This document shows, piece after piece, positions 17,795-27,044 of a stretch of DNA of 64,000 bases. Origin of the DNA: Pseudomonas iranensis (GTDB taxonomy: Bacteria; Pseudomonadota; Gammaproteobacteria; Pseudomonadales; Pseudomonadaceae). The stretch is taken from contig NZ_CP077092.1 in NCBI RefSeq assembly GCF_014268585.2, forward strand, positions 3,534,001 to 3,598,000, in the 5' to 3' direction. Position 1 is the stretch's first letter. The number at the start of each line of letters is the position of its first letter. Position numbers and translations under genes: made by a program. The notes beneath the pieces were generated by a model, which was not told the DNA's origin, searched no databases, and saw only the letters and a list, made by a program, of their open reading frames with translations.

Positions 17795-20700
17795 ATGCCG
17801 CAGTTCTTTATCGACCGCCCGGTGTTTGCCTGGGTGGTCGCCCTGTTCATCCTGTTGGCCGGTGCGCTGGCCATTCCGCAGTTGCCGGTCGCGCAATACC
17901 CGGACGTCGCACCGCCGCAGATCGAAATCTATGCCGTGTACCCAGGCGCCTCGGCGCAGACCGTCGATGAGAGCGTGGTCAGCCTGATCGAGGAAGAGCT
18001 CAACGGCGCCGATCACCTGCTCTACTTCGAATCGCAGAGCAGCCTTGGCAGTGCGACGATCAAGGCAACCTTTCAGCCGGGCACCAACCCGGAACTGGCG
18101 CAGGTCGATGTGCAGAACCGCCTCAAGGTTGTCGAGTCGCGGCTGCCGCAAGCGGTGAATCAGCAGGGTTTGCAGGTGGAGAAAGTCTCTTCCGGTTTCC
18201 TCTTGCTCATCACTTTGACCTCCAGCGACGGCAAGCTCGATGACGTGGCGCTCAGCGATTATCTGGCGCGCAACGTGATGAACGAGATCAAGCGTCTGGA
18301 CGGTGTCGGCAAGGCGCAGTTGTACGGCGCCGAACGGGCCATGCGCATCTGGATCGACCCGCGGAAGCTCATCGCTTTCAACCTGACGCCAGCCGATGTC
18401 AACGAGGCTATCGTTGCGCAGAACGCCCAGGTTTCAGCGGGTAGCATCGGTGATCTGCCGTCGCCTTCCGCACAGGAAATCACTGCGACGATTCTGGTCA
18501 AGGGCCAGTTGTCGACGCCGCAGGAATTCGCCGACATCGTGCTCAAGGCCAATCGCGATGGCTCCACGGTGCGCATCGGTGACGTCGCGCGAGTGGAGAT
18601 CGGCAGTCAGGAATACCAGTTCGGCACACGCCTCAACGGCAAGCCCTCCACTGCCGTTGGCGTGCAGCTCTCTCCCGGCGCCAACGCACTCAACACCGCA
18701 ACGCTGGTGCGGGCGAAGATGGACGAGCTGGCGCGCTACTTCCCGGCGGGCGTGGAGTACAAGATTCCGTATGACACCTCGCCCTTCGTCAAAGTCTCGA
18801 TCACCAAAGTGATCTACACCCTTGGCGAAGCGATGCTGCTGGTGTTTGCAGTGATGTTCCTGTTCCTGCAGAACGTGCGCTACACGCTGATCCCGACGCT
18901 GGTGGTGCCGGTGGCGCTGATGGGCACGTTCGCGACCATGCTGGCGCTGGGCTTCTCGATCAACGTGCTGACCATGTTCGGCATGGTGCTGGCCATCGGC
19001 ATTCTGGTGGATGACGCCATCGTCGTGGTAGAGAATGTCGAGAGGATCATGGCCACTGAGGGCTTGTCGCCCAAGGAAGCCACGCGCAAGGCAATGACGC
19101 AGATTACCGGCGCGATTATCGGCATCACTCTGGTGCTGGTCGCGGTGTTTATTCCGATGGCGTTCATGCAGGGCTCGGTCGGCGTGATCTACCAACAGTT
19201 CTCGCTGTCCATGGCGACGTCGATTCTGTTCTCGGCGTTTCTCGCCCTGACGTTGACGCCGGCGTTGTGCGCAACATTGCTCAAGCCTGTCGCCAAAGGT
19301 GAGCATCACGAGAAGTCCGGATTCTTTGGCTGGTTCAATCGTCGTTTCGAACAACTGACCGATCGCTATCAGGGTTGGGTCAGCTATGCGCTCAAGCGCA
19401 CTGGTCGCTACCTGATGATTTACGTCGTCCTGTTGATTGGACTTGGGTTCTGTTTCGCGCGCCTGCCCTCTTCGTTTCTGCCTACAGAAGATCAGGGCTA
19501 CACCATTACCGATATCCAGCTGCCGCCGGGCGCGACCAAGAACCGCACCGTGCAAGTAGCCGAACAGCTCGAAGCGCACAACGCCGGTGAGCCGGGGATC
19601 AGTGACAGTGTCGTGATTCTGGGTTTCAGCTTCTCCGGTAGCGGCCAGAACGCGGCGCTGGCGTTTTCGACGCTGAAGGATTGGTCGGAACGTGGCAGCG
19701 ACGATGCCGCAAGCTCGATCGCTGACCGCGCCAACGCGGCGCTGAGCCAGATCAAGGACGCCATGGCGTTCTCGGTGCTGCCGCCGCCAGTAGATGGTCT
19801 CGGCACCTCAAGCGGTTTCGAATTCCGTTTGCAGGATCGCGGTGGCCTGGGCCATGCGACCTTGATGCAGGCGCGTACGGAACTGCTCGCGGCCGCCGAA
19901 AAAAGTCCGGTACTGATGAACGTGCGCGAAAGTGCGCTGGCCGAGGCACCGCAAGTGCAATTGGTCGTTGACCGCAAGCAGGCGAACGCCTTGGGTGTTT
20001 CATTCGCCGACATCGGCAACGTGTTGTCCACTGCCGTGGGTTCGAGCTACATCAATGACTTCCCCAATCAGGGGCGCATGCAGCGCGTGGTTGTGCAAGC
20101 CGAAGGCGATCAGCGCAGTCAGGTCGACGACTTGCTGAAAATGCATGTGCGCAACAACGCCGGGAACATGGTGCCGCTGTCGGCGTTTGTCCAGGCCAAC
20201 TGGATTCAAGGCCCGGCGCAGTTGACCAGGTACAACGGCTATCCGGCGATTGCCATCTCCGGCGAACCGTCTGCCGGGCACAGCACCGGCGAAGCGATGG
20301 CGGAAATCGAGCGTTTGGTAGCGCTGGGGCCGAAAGGCCTGGGCCAGGAATGGACCGGGCTGTCGCTGCAGGAGCGTTTGTCCGGCAATCAGGCGCCGAT
20401 TCTGCTCGGCTTGTCGCTGCTGGTGGTGTTCCTGTGTCTGGCGGCGCTGTACGAGAGCTGGTCAATTCCGACGTCGGTACTGCTCGTTGTCCCGCTGGGT
20501 GTGCTCGGCGCGGTGCTGGCGGTGACAATGCGCGGGATGCCTAACGACGTGTTCTTCAAGGTTGGCCTGATTACCATCATTGGCCTGTCGGCGAAGAACG
20601 CGATCCTCATTATCGAATTTGCCAAGAGCCTGTATGACGAAGGTCACGACCTGATCGATGCAACGTTGCAGGCTGCTCGCTTGCGCTTGCGGCCGATCGT

Positions 20701-20893
20701 GATGACCTCGCTGGCGTTCATTCTCGGCGTGGTGCCATTGGCCATCGCCACGGGTGCCAGCTCGGCGAGTCAGCAAGCGATCGGCACTGGCGTGATCGGC
20801 GGGATGATCACCGCCACGCTTGCGGTGATCTTCGTGCCGGTGTTCTTCGTCGTGGTCATGAAGCTCGTACAACGATTCACCAGACGACACTGA
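17795..20893 (+). CDS. RND multidrug efflux transporter, HAE1 (AcrB/MexB) family
   Basis: 1032 residues, normal for the family. It starts PQFFIDRPVFAWVVALFI. The proton relay is intact: the Asp pair in GILVDDAIVVVENVERIM (transmembrane helix 4) and the Lys in GLSAKNAILIIEFAK (helix 10). Two large periplasmic loops are present. It exports hydrophobic or amphipathic compounds using proton influx. No outer-membrane channel gene follows, so the pump must borrow an OprM-type channel from elsewhere. I cannot assign it to a particular Mex system. Confidence 0.94.
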   Translation: MPQFFIDRPVFAWVVALFILLAGALAIPQLPVAQYPDVAPPQIEIYAVYPGASAQTVDESVVSLIEEELNGADHLLYFESQSSLGSATIKATFQPGTNPELAQVDVQNRLKVVESRLPQAVNQQGLQVEKVSSGFLLLITLTSSDGKLDDVALSDYLARNVMNEIKRLDGVGKAQLYGAERAMRIWIDPRKLIAFNLTPADVNEAIVAQNAQVSAGSIGDLPSPSAQEITATILVKGQLSTPQEFADIVLKANRDGSTVRIGDVARVEIGSQEYQFGTRLNGKPSTAVGVQLSPGANALNTATLVRAKMDELARYFPAGVEYKIPYDTSPFVKVSITKVIYTLGEAMLLVFAVMFLFLQNVRYTLIPTLVVPVALMGTFATMLALGFSINVLTMFGMVLAIGILVDDAIVVVENVERIMATEGLSPKEATRKAMTQITGAIIGITLVLVAVFIPMAFMQGSVGVIYQQFSLSMATSILFSAFLALTLTPALCATLLKPVAKGEHHEKSGFFGWFNRRFEQLTDRYQGWVSYALKRTGRYLMIYVVLLIGLGFCFARLPSSFLPTEDQGYTITDIQLPPGATKNRTVQVAEQLEAHNAGEPGISDSVVILGFSFSGSGQNAALAFSTLKDWSERGSDDAASSIADRANAALSQIKDAMAFSVLPPPVDGLGTSSGFEFRLQDRGGLGHATLMQARTELLAAAEKSPVLMNVRESALAEAPQVQLVVDRKQANALGVSFADIGNVLSTAVGSSYINDFPNQGRMQRVVVQAEGDQRSQVDDLLKMHVRNNAGNMVPLSAFVQANWIQGPAQLTRYNGYPAIAISGEPSAGHSTGEAMAEIERLVALGPKGLGQEWTGLSLQERLSGNQAPILLGLSLLVVFLCLAALYESWSIPTSVLLVVPLGVLGAVLAVTMRGMPNDVFFKVGLITIIGLSAKNAILIIEFAKSLYDEGHDLIDATLQAARLRLRPIVMTSLAFILGVVPLAIATGASSASQQAIGTGVIGGMITATLAVIFVPVFFVVVMKLVQRFTRRH

Positions 20894-20900
20894 TCAAACT

Positions 20901-20988
20901 GTGGGAGCGAGCCTGCTCGCGAATACGTCCGGTCTGCCAACGCTAATGTTGGATCTGCTGAAGTCTTCGCGAGCACGCTCGCTCCCAC
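20901..20988. repeat. REP doublet (inverted pair)
   Basis: GTGGGAGCGAGCCTGCTCGC at 20901 and TTCGCGAGCACGCTCGCTCC near 20966 in opposite orientation, directly after the RND gene. Confidence 0.87.
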
Positions 20989-21072
20989 AAAGTTGACAAA
21001 CATCCTGCACAGTGGCCACATCTGTCATCGCTGGGCTAAGGTGTTCAAACCACCCTAGCCCACCGAGCTTTC

Positions 21073-21714
21073 ATGCCCTTCCTCGCCCGCACCCACCCTC
21101 GCCTTTCGGCTGCCGCCGTGCTCGGCCTAGCCACCGGCCTGCTGGTCCCCGCCGATTCCATCGTCAGCAAAATTCTCATTGGCTGGAACACCGGCGTGTG
21201 GACTTACCTGATCCTGATGTTCTGGCTGACCATACGCGCCAAGGCGCCTGACGTGCGCCGCATCGCCGAGGTCGAAGACGAGAACGCCGGGTTGGTACTG
21301 TTCGTGGTGTGCATCGCCGCACTGGCGAGTCTGGCGACCATTACCTTCGAGCTTGCCGGCAGCAAGGATCTGGAAACCACGCGCAAACTCATGCATTACG
21401 GTTTTACCGCGCTGACGATAATCGGTTCGTGGCTGCTGATTGGGGTGATCTTTTGCGTGCACTACGCGAGGTTGTTTTACACCTGGAACGGCAAGGAGCC
21501 GGCACTGCGTTTTGCTGAAGGACTGACCACGCCCAATTACTGGGACTTTTTGTACTTCTCGTTCACCATCGGCGTGGCTGTGCAGACTTCGGATGTGGGG
21601 GTTGCAACGCGGGATATTCGAAAGATTGTGCTGGCGCAATCATTGATTGGGTTCGTGTTCAATACGGCTATTTTGGGGTTTTCGATTAACATTGCGGCAG
21701 GCTTGTTCGGTTGA
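21073..21714 (+). CDS. DUF1345 membrane protein
   Basis: 213 residues with five likely membrane segments. [31 protein letters not shown] and [24 protein letters not shown] are typical of DUF1345. The [12 protein letters not shown] stretch resembles a potassium-channel pore region, which is the usual suggestion for this family, but transport has not been shown to my knowledge. Confidence 0.85.
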   Translation: MPFLARTHPRLSAAAVLGLATGLLVPADSIVSKILIGWNTGVWTYLILMFWLTIRAKAPDVRRIAEVEDENAGLVLFVVCIAALASLATITFELAGSKDLETTRKLMHYGFTALTIIGSWLLIGVIFCVHYARLFYTWNGKEPALRFAEGLTTPNYWDFLYFSFTIGVAVQTSDVGVATRDIRKIVLAQSLIGFVFNTAILGFSINIAAGLFG

Positions 21715-21758
21715 ATATCGCACGGCAACCCCAAGCATAAAAACAACCTCTTGCATAG

Positions 21759-21774
21759 CTGTAATATCTGACAG
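21759..21774. promoter_or_regulatory. lux-box-like palindrome upstream of the 147-aa gene
   Basis: CTGTAATATCTGACAG, an inverted repeat with one mismatch that fits the CT-N12-AG pattern of las/rhl-type lux boxes. A TATATG at 21799-21804 could serve as -10 box, which would centre the palindrome near -42 of a start around 21809, the usual place for a LuxR-type activator. It differs by one base from the site at 27952-27967. No luxR or luxI gene is in the window. Confidence 0.55.
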
Positions 21775-21875
21775 TTTACAAGTCAGCATAGGTCGTCTTA
21801 TATGAGTTATCCACGCACTCTTATCCTACGATGCTGCTTGGATCTTCCCGACTCGATAATATGGAGATTGAACTC

Positions 21876-22319
21876 ATGAGCAGCGCAGCACTGAAAATTG
21901 GCTATAACCAAAACGATTTCATAGACGAATTCACCGCCGACTTGGAAGACGGGACGAAATTCAGAGCTCTGTATACAGAATTAATATCTGGCACGACTCC
22001 CGGCAGGGGTGACGTCTACATCGTCATTGCCTATGACCGTGAAAAGCCATTCGTGCGGACCTTCACCATCGTTTTTGAAAAATCCAAGCTTGAGGCGTCA
22101 ACAGCTATTACAGACGTTGATGTCGGTGCAAATGTTACTTACAACAGCTACGAAAACCAAGAGCTCCCTACTTTACAAAAAGCGACTTCTGGCACCCTAG
22201 AGTATAAACTGGACACGGAAACCAACCATTTCACTGGCACCTTCACAGCGGACATAGCTAAATCCGACGCAAGTGGAACCTTTCCGTGCATCGCGAATTT
22301 CGACACCTCATTGACTTGA
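21876..22319 (+). CDS. unknown 147-residue protein
   Basis: Start chosen at ATG 21876, with GGAG nine bases upstream; ATG 21831 and 21861 are in frame but lack such a site. There is no signal peptide or membrane segment. The predicted character is beta-rich and acidic (DEFTADLEDGTKFRALYTEL, TFTADIAKSDASG). The gene is AT-richer than the core genes. It begins the accessory island and has its own terminator. No family recognised. Confidence 0.7.
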   Translation: MSSAALKIGYNQNDFIDEFTADLEDGTKFRALYTELISGTTPGRGDVYIVIAYDREKPFVRTFTIVFEKSKLEASTAITDVDVGANVTYNSYENQELPTLQKATSGTLEYKLDTETNHFTGTFTADIAKSDASGTFPCIANFDTSLT

Positions 22320-22337
22320 CCAAACATTAAAAACATT

Positions 22338-22369
22338 AAAAGCCCCATCATGAATGAAGGGGCTTTTTT
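22338..22369. terminator. bidirectional rho-independent terminator
   Basis: AAAAGCCCC, an 11-base loop and GGGGCTTTTTT. It is placed between the convergent unknown gene (+) and autotransporter (-) and is usable from either side. Confidence 0.88.
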
Positions 22370-22390
22370 ATAACTCGTTAATTCATTTAT

Positions 22391-24742
22391 TTACCATTTG
22401 AATTGAAGACCAAGCGTAGCGCCGATCGGCATTTCGATATTGTTGCCCCTCATATATTCCAGTTCCGCATGCGCCTGCCATCGATCCGACATGTTAAGCG
22501 CAGCACCGCCGCCAACTTTTACACGCGAACCGGAGAGGTCGTTATTGAATACATTATTATTGACCTGTACTTCGTTGTTCTTTGAGAACTCGTGAGCTAG
22601 AGCCACACGAGCATAAGGCTGCCAGACAACGCCGTTGCGCAATTTCAAGTTTCGACCTAACGTCATACCGCCCTCGGCACGCATGGAACGGGTACGATCA
22701 CCCTCCACAATCAAGCCGTTCGCCAACTCATAATCCTTGCCCTGGATTATTGCAGCACTGCCTTGGATATACGGTTCAATGAAATAGCCTTGATCGAATG
22801 CGAAATGGCGTCCGAACTCAATGGACCCGCTGACACCAGTGTTGTCGTAATCGCCCTTCGTACGATTGCCATCACTCAACCCGACTTTAGCTTCATTCTG
22901 GAAATGATTGAACTTGACGACGTTATCAAGGTAATAGCCTTTGGCATTGTCGATCCAAGTGAGATAGGAGCCCACATAGTAACTTTTGATCGTGCCGCTG
23001 GTTCCGCGGTGCAAATTCAAGTCAGAATGACTTTGCCCGGCCATGGCGCCCAACAGCAACTGTCCACCACCTATAGGAAGCGGAGCATCTGCGCCAAGCG
23101 TGAAACCTTGCTGATCTTGCCGATAACCATCACTAAACGCGTCCGAAACATTGTACTTACTGCCATACGCCCTGCCCCACGGGCCGGATTTAGAGTGATT
23201 GAAACGCACTTCACCCATACGGCTGCGCAAAGACATGGCCTCTCCATCCAGCACAGTGATGGCAGTATTGAAAAGCGCTGTGACAGCGCGAGTAGATGGG
23301 CTGACCGTCCGAGCAGTCGGATCGAGAAACCAGTCGTTGCCGCTTTCGCTCTGTTTCAAGCCATAGGAAAACGCACCTAAATCGACCTCGCCATTGACGT
23401 TGGCCAATGAGAATTTGGCGTCACCGCCGGCGACATGCACAAGATCCACGGGTTGACCGCTTGCCAGCTCTGTCCCGGTTGAGGCGACCAACAAACGATG
23501 ATCTCCAGTCGCTGTTCCTGTGATATTCAGCACGTCGGATTGATTTGTTGCGAAATTGACATTCATTTCAAACAGGCCACTACCAGAAAGGTTGTGCACG
23601 GCCAGTCGATTGAAAGCGGTATCGGCACCGATCCTTACCGTACCACCATCGAGCACCAAATCGCCCACCTGACTATTGCCCGTCATATTCCAGCGTGACG
23701 TCGAATCGATAGTGGCGCTGGAGACATTGGTCATGACACCGGTCAATTGCGAGTTTTGCTGCAGCGCAACAGCAGCAGTTGCCCCAGTATCGGCTGTCAC
23801 ATCTCCGGTCAACGAAGCCTGCTTGAAACCAAGCGCTGCCGTACTGGTATCCGCAATCTGCACATTGCCCTTCAGGTCACTGCGCTCCACATTGACGTCC
23901 GCATTGCCCAGCCCCTTGACTTCAATAATGGTCCCGTTGCCACCCGTCAGCCTAGAGCCGTCGAGGACGTCGATCCGGGAAGCGGCAGCGCTCGTACCCT
24001 CATAATCCACGACAATTGCCGACCCGCTTTTGCCCTCAACGCTCGAACCTCGCAACAGCAAATGGCTGCCAGGCAACCCTGCACCTTCCAGTCCAAGCCG
24101 TACGCCATTCTGGCCACCGAGTATCTGGCTGCCTGCCGTGGCGGAAGCGGAACCGCTCAGCAACGTTACACCAAAACTGCCTGCCCCCGTCCCTTCGATA
24201 GTGGAACCTGAGAACTCCAGAGTACTGAAGGCCGTTGCACGAGCTCCGCCTGTTACTCCCCGGATCGTGCTGTCACTGACTGTCACCTTCGAGCCGGAAT
24301 TGACGTTGATGTTGCGCCCGGCTTGCAGCCCAAGGCGATCACTGGAGATAGTGCTGTTGCCAGAAATCCTCACGGTACTGTTGGCTAATTCAACCCCGGC
24401 ACGCGCATTGCCACCTGTCACAGTGGTACCTGCCAGGTTTACGACTGATCCATCGGAGGTAGAAATCCGCTGAGTAGTGGCGCCTACCGCATTGACTTGA
24501 GATTGCCGAGCGACGATGCCCAGAGTCTCAGCCTGATCGATATTCAATGTCGCCCGCTGTGAAAGCTGCCAGGACTCCACATTATCGCCTCTGTCGACGG
24601 TGTGAGCAGTTCCCACCAGTCCGGCGGCGAACGCAGACTCGCAAGCCAGCAGTGAGAAGCAGAATGAAGACGTTCCACGCCAGATAACGGTCTTGGCACG
24701 AGTGCGAAAATATGTGGTTGTCCAACGAGATGAAGTACTCAA
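22391..24742 (-). CDS. autotransporter (type Va) with beta-helical passenger
   Basis: 783 residues from a TTG at 24742, which has GGAG eight bases upstream; no ATG is suitably placed. A long N-terminal region with a hydrophobic stretch (SSFCFSLLACESAFA) serves as signal. Residues about 70-480 form a pertactin-like passenger rich in S/T/G/N rungs (GSTIEGTGAGSFGV, LRGSSVEGKSGSAIV). The last 270 residues are the outer-membrane barrel (GPWGRAYGSKYNV, AHAELEYMRGNN) ending in LGLQFKW with the terminal aromatic needed for BAM recognition. Likely a surface or adhesion protein. It lies downstream of two Ig-module genes on the same strand. Confidence 0.88.
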   Translation of the reverse strand: MSTSSRWTTTYFRTRAKTVIWRGTSSFCFSLLACESAFAAGLVGTAHTVDRGDNVESWQLSQRATLNIDQAETLGIVARQSQVNAVGATTQRISTSDGSVVNLAGTTVTGGNARAGVELANSTVRISGNSTISSDRLGLQAGRNINVNSGSKVTVSDSTIRGVTGGARATAFSTLEFSGSTIEGTGAGSFGVTLLSGSASATAGSQILGGQNGVRLGLEGAGLPGSHLLLRGSSVEGKSGSAIVVDYEGTSAAASRIDVLDGSRLTGGNGTIIEVKGLGNADVNVERSDLKGNVQIADTSTAALGFKQASLTGDVTADTGATAAVALQQNSQLTGVMTNVSSATIDSTSRWNMTGNSQVGDLVLDGGTVRIGADTAFNRLAVHNLSGSGLFEMNVNFATNQSDVLNITGTATGDHRLLVASTGTELASGQPVDLVHVAGGDAKFSLANVNGEVDLGAFSYGLKQSESGNDWFLDPTARTVSPSTRAVTALFNTAITVLDGEAMSLRSRMGEVRFNHSKSGPWGRAYGSKYNVSDAFSDGYRQDQQGFTLGADAPLPIGGGQLLLGAMAGQSHSDLNLHRGTSGTIKSYYVGSYLTWIDNAKGYYLDNVVKFNHFQNEAKVGLSDGNRTKGDYDNTGVSGSIEFGRHFAFDQGYFIEPYIQGSAAIIQGKDYELANGLIVEGDRTRSMRAEGGMTLGRNLKLRNGVVWQPYARVALAHEFSKNNEVQVNNNVFNNDLSGSRVKVGGGAALNMSDRWQAHAELEYMRGNNIEMPIGATLGLQFKW

Positions 24743-24887
24743 ATCCAATTCTCCAAATATACGACGATGGTGATAGATCGAGTAGGATCCTTCACCCAAG
24801 GCGGCGCCAAACTACCGATCCGTTACGCATTGGTATGTAGGACATGTCCGATATTGCTAAATTGTGTTTTTCCAATCGTTGCCAACC

Positions 24888-24911
24888 GCCGAGACAACGA
24901 TCTGTCTCGGC
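24888..24911. terminator. strong hairpin between the Ig-module gene and the autotransporter
   Basis: GCCGAGACA, six-base loop, TGTCTCGGC: a perfect nine-base stem 15 bases past the stop of the 670-residue gene. No T run follows on either strand, so it may be a weak terminator, an RNA processing site or an operator. Confidence 0.5.
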
Positions 24912-24926
24912 AGTAATCTGACAAGC

Positions 24927-26939
24927 CTAAATTGTCGGAGTACCTTCACAATAATTGTTGCTTGAATTTAGTAGCGACACCTCATTAAAAAACTCTTCAG
25001 AAGGATTCGGAGCACCCGAGATAAGTATCGAATACCAAACCTTGATATAGCCATTTGGCAATCCGGAACTGAATGGTGGTTGAATGGGCTTAAGTTTAGT
25101 TAAATACGGCTTGACGTTAAGAACGAACTCCGCCGGGTTTTCGGTTCCAAGTACGGTGTAAGTGTCACTAAATTCTGTACCTAGGATTTTCTTGGTCCCA
25201 AGCGGATCTTCATAGCCTTCGGAGTAAACTGTAACAACGGTGTCTTTCGGCATATTCACTGCATCTATTGTCACGGTCACCGGCAACTCTCGATCAGGCC
25301 GGGTAAGATATGCGCATGATACGTATCCATTGAAAAGCCTGACTGTTGGCGCTACTAAGTCGACCTTGGCGAGATCCACTTGGACTGCAGTATTAAGTGA
25401 CTCTGTGACGGCCGGACTGGTGGCGCTATTTTCGATCGTCCAACATGCCTGTTTTTGACCTGGCGCCCCAATTATTGCATCAAATTCATCTGGCTTCATC
25501 GTATGGGTCAATGGGTCCGTATCACCCGCAGTGAGCGCAAAGTCAGCAATTTCTTCGCCGTTTATCAAAAACCTGGCAATGTCACCTGCTACAGGTACCC
25601 ACGTGTCTCCGGTTTTTATCATCGGTGTGCTGAATGTGATATCCGCCAAACGGTCGGAAGCGGTGATGTGGTTCTTGGTTCCCGACGCGCCCACCACTGT
25701 AACTTCAACCATGTTAGGGTTTTTGATGTCGGGAAAGCCTGGGTTACTTGGGCCGGGGGCAAGCAAATTGATTTCGGAGGCGGTACCTGGCGGAGCAACT
25801 TCCGGATCAGTTCCACGAAAAAATTTATAAGATCCATTAATCGTCACTGCCGCGGTCGCGTTATCCCAAAGCGCCAGTAATCTGCTGGTTGTGATAGGGA
25901 ACTGCAACACAGTGGCGGCCCCCAAGACGCGAATCCCCAAACCAACTGAAAGCGTTCCATTGGTGACAGCTGCAGCGATGCGGTCGGTGTCTTGCGCATT
26001 GTCGGGGCGCTTGACATTCAAATACACCGTACCCTGCAGATCGTTGAGGTCGATTGGATCCGGAGAGATACCCTGCGGAAACTCACAATCGTGAAAGATT
26101 GGAAGTGGCTCTCGAGAAATTTGATAATCATTGGCAACCGCTAGTTCGCTGATGTTGCCCGTCGCGTCCGTCAATGTGTACCAGAGATATTCCCGCGAAT
26201 TTGTTTTTGGCAATTCAGCACTTGGCACTTCAACTGTATCCGCTGTTAATCGCTGAGTATGGAGCAACTTTCCAGTTCCATATGTAGGGCCCGAGTACAC
26301 ATGAATCGTGTCGCTTGCATTATAAAACTCGTAGCTCCGATTGATGCTTATTTGTAAAAACTCATTATTTGCCAGCCATGCGTCGTCGACAGTTTTATTG
26401 GGCAAATTCAGGTAAACAGCTCTTTCCGGCTGAAATTTCGTACCCGAGCCCTTGTCCACTTCTGGTGGATTTCTATCGATTTCTACAGTGAACCAATTCG
26501 AGTCATCCCGATTGCCGTTCTTCCCGTTAAGTACGCTTAACAGAAACTCCCATGTTGTTGACAATTTATTCACATCATCATCCAGCAGCGCCGCGGTCGG
26601 CACGCTGATAAGCACTTCCGTCTGGCGGCCGGCGACGAGCCCCAAATCGTCATCCGCAATCATGGTCTCAGTCCCGCCAGGGCCTTTTCGCTGGTACAAC
26701 TCATATAAATCGTTATCTTCGGGCGTCAGGATTGTTGACGTAAGGAATCTTACCTGCGCTGTACCTGAATCAATGATGGTTTTCGGCAACAGCCTACCGG
26801 GTAGCAAGCCAACAAATTCGGGATCAGCCAAGCGTACCCCTACGTTAACGTTGGAAGTACGCAGCGCAAGACGACTACTTTTACCAAGAGCAACAGCAGA
26901 TTGCGGCTTACCGTTAAAGCTTGAAGTATTCACGTTCAT
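24927..26939 (-). CDS. large multi-module protein with Ig-like repeats, function unknown
   Basis: 670 residues from ATG at 26939, preceded by ACGAGGAA. There is no classical signal peptide (MNVNTSSFNGKPQSAV). The protein is built of repeating beta-type units marked by a hydrophobic-Y-x-L/V...GN...S motif: EFLLSVLNGKNGNRDDS near 131-147, YLWYTLTDATGNISE near 251-265, and a diverged KVWYSILISGAPNPSEE near 632-648. Each is followed by a charged strand and a proline pair. The same unit occurs in the neighbouring 272-residue protein. Cys residues are few. It is AT-richer than the core genes. No family name can be given. Confidence 0.75.
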   Translation of the reverse strand: MNVNTSSFNGKPQSAVALGKSSRLALRTSNVNVGVRLADPEFVGLLPGRLLPKTIIDSGTAQVRFLTSTILTPEDNDLYELYQRKGPGGTETMIADDDLGLVAGRQTEVLISVPTAALLDDDVNKLSTTWEFLLSVLNGKNGNRDDSNWFTVEIDRNPPEVDKGSGTKFQPERAVYLNLPNKTVDDAWLANNEFLQISINRSYEFYNASDTIHVYSGPTYGTGKLLHTQRLTADTVEVPSAELPKTNSREYLWYTLTDATGNISELAVANDYQISREPLPIFHDCEFPQGISPDPIDLNDLQGTVYLNVKRPDNAQDTDRIAAAVTNGTLSVGLGIRVLGAATVLQFPITTSRLLALWDNATAAVTINGSYKFFRGTDPEVAPPGTASEINLLAPGPSNPGFPDIKNPNMVEVTVVGASGTKNHITASDRLADITFSTPMIKTGDTWVPVAGDIARFLINGEEIADFALTAGDTDPLTHTMKPDEFDAIIGAPGQKQACWTIENSATSPAVTESLNTAVQVDLAKVDLVAPTVRLFNGYVSCAYLTRPDRELPVTVTIDAVNMPKDTVVTVYSEGYEDPLGTKKILGTEFSDTYTVLGTENPAEFVLNVKPYLTKLKPIQPPFSSGLPNGYIKVWYSILISGAPNPSEEFFNEVSLLNSSNNYCEGTPTI

Positions 26940-27044
26940 TTCCTCGTATTAATTAAAAACCTAAGCCGCACACAAGCAACTTCCTGCCGCCGACATGCAT
27001 GATGTAGAGGCCAGACCGCTTTGATTGCGACTGTGTTACAACAT

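Noticed and set aside
18434..19579. 381-codon minus-strand frame inside the RND gene
   Set aside because: His/Gln/Arg-rich shadow of the RND transporter with no start signal or motif.
26452..26952. 166-codon plus-strand frame inside the Ig-module gene
   Set aside because: Antisense shadow with Ser/Pro/Leu-rich composition and no ribosome site; the minus-strand gene has a good one.
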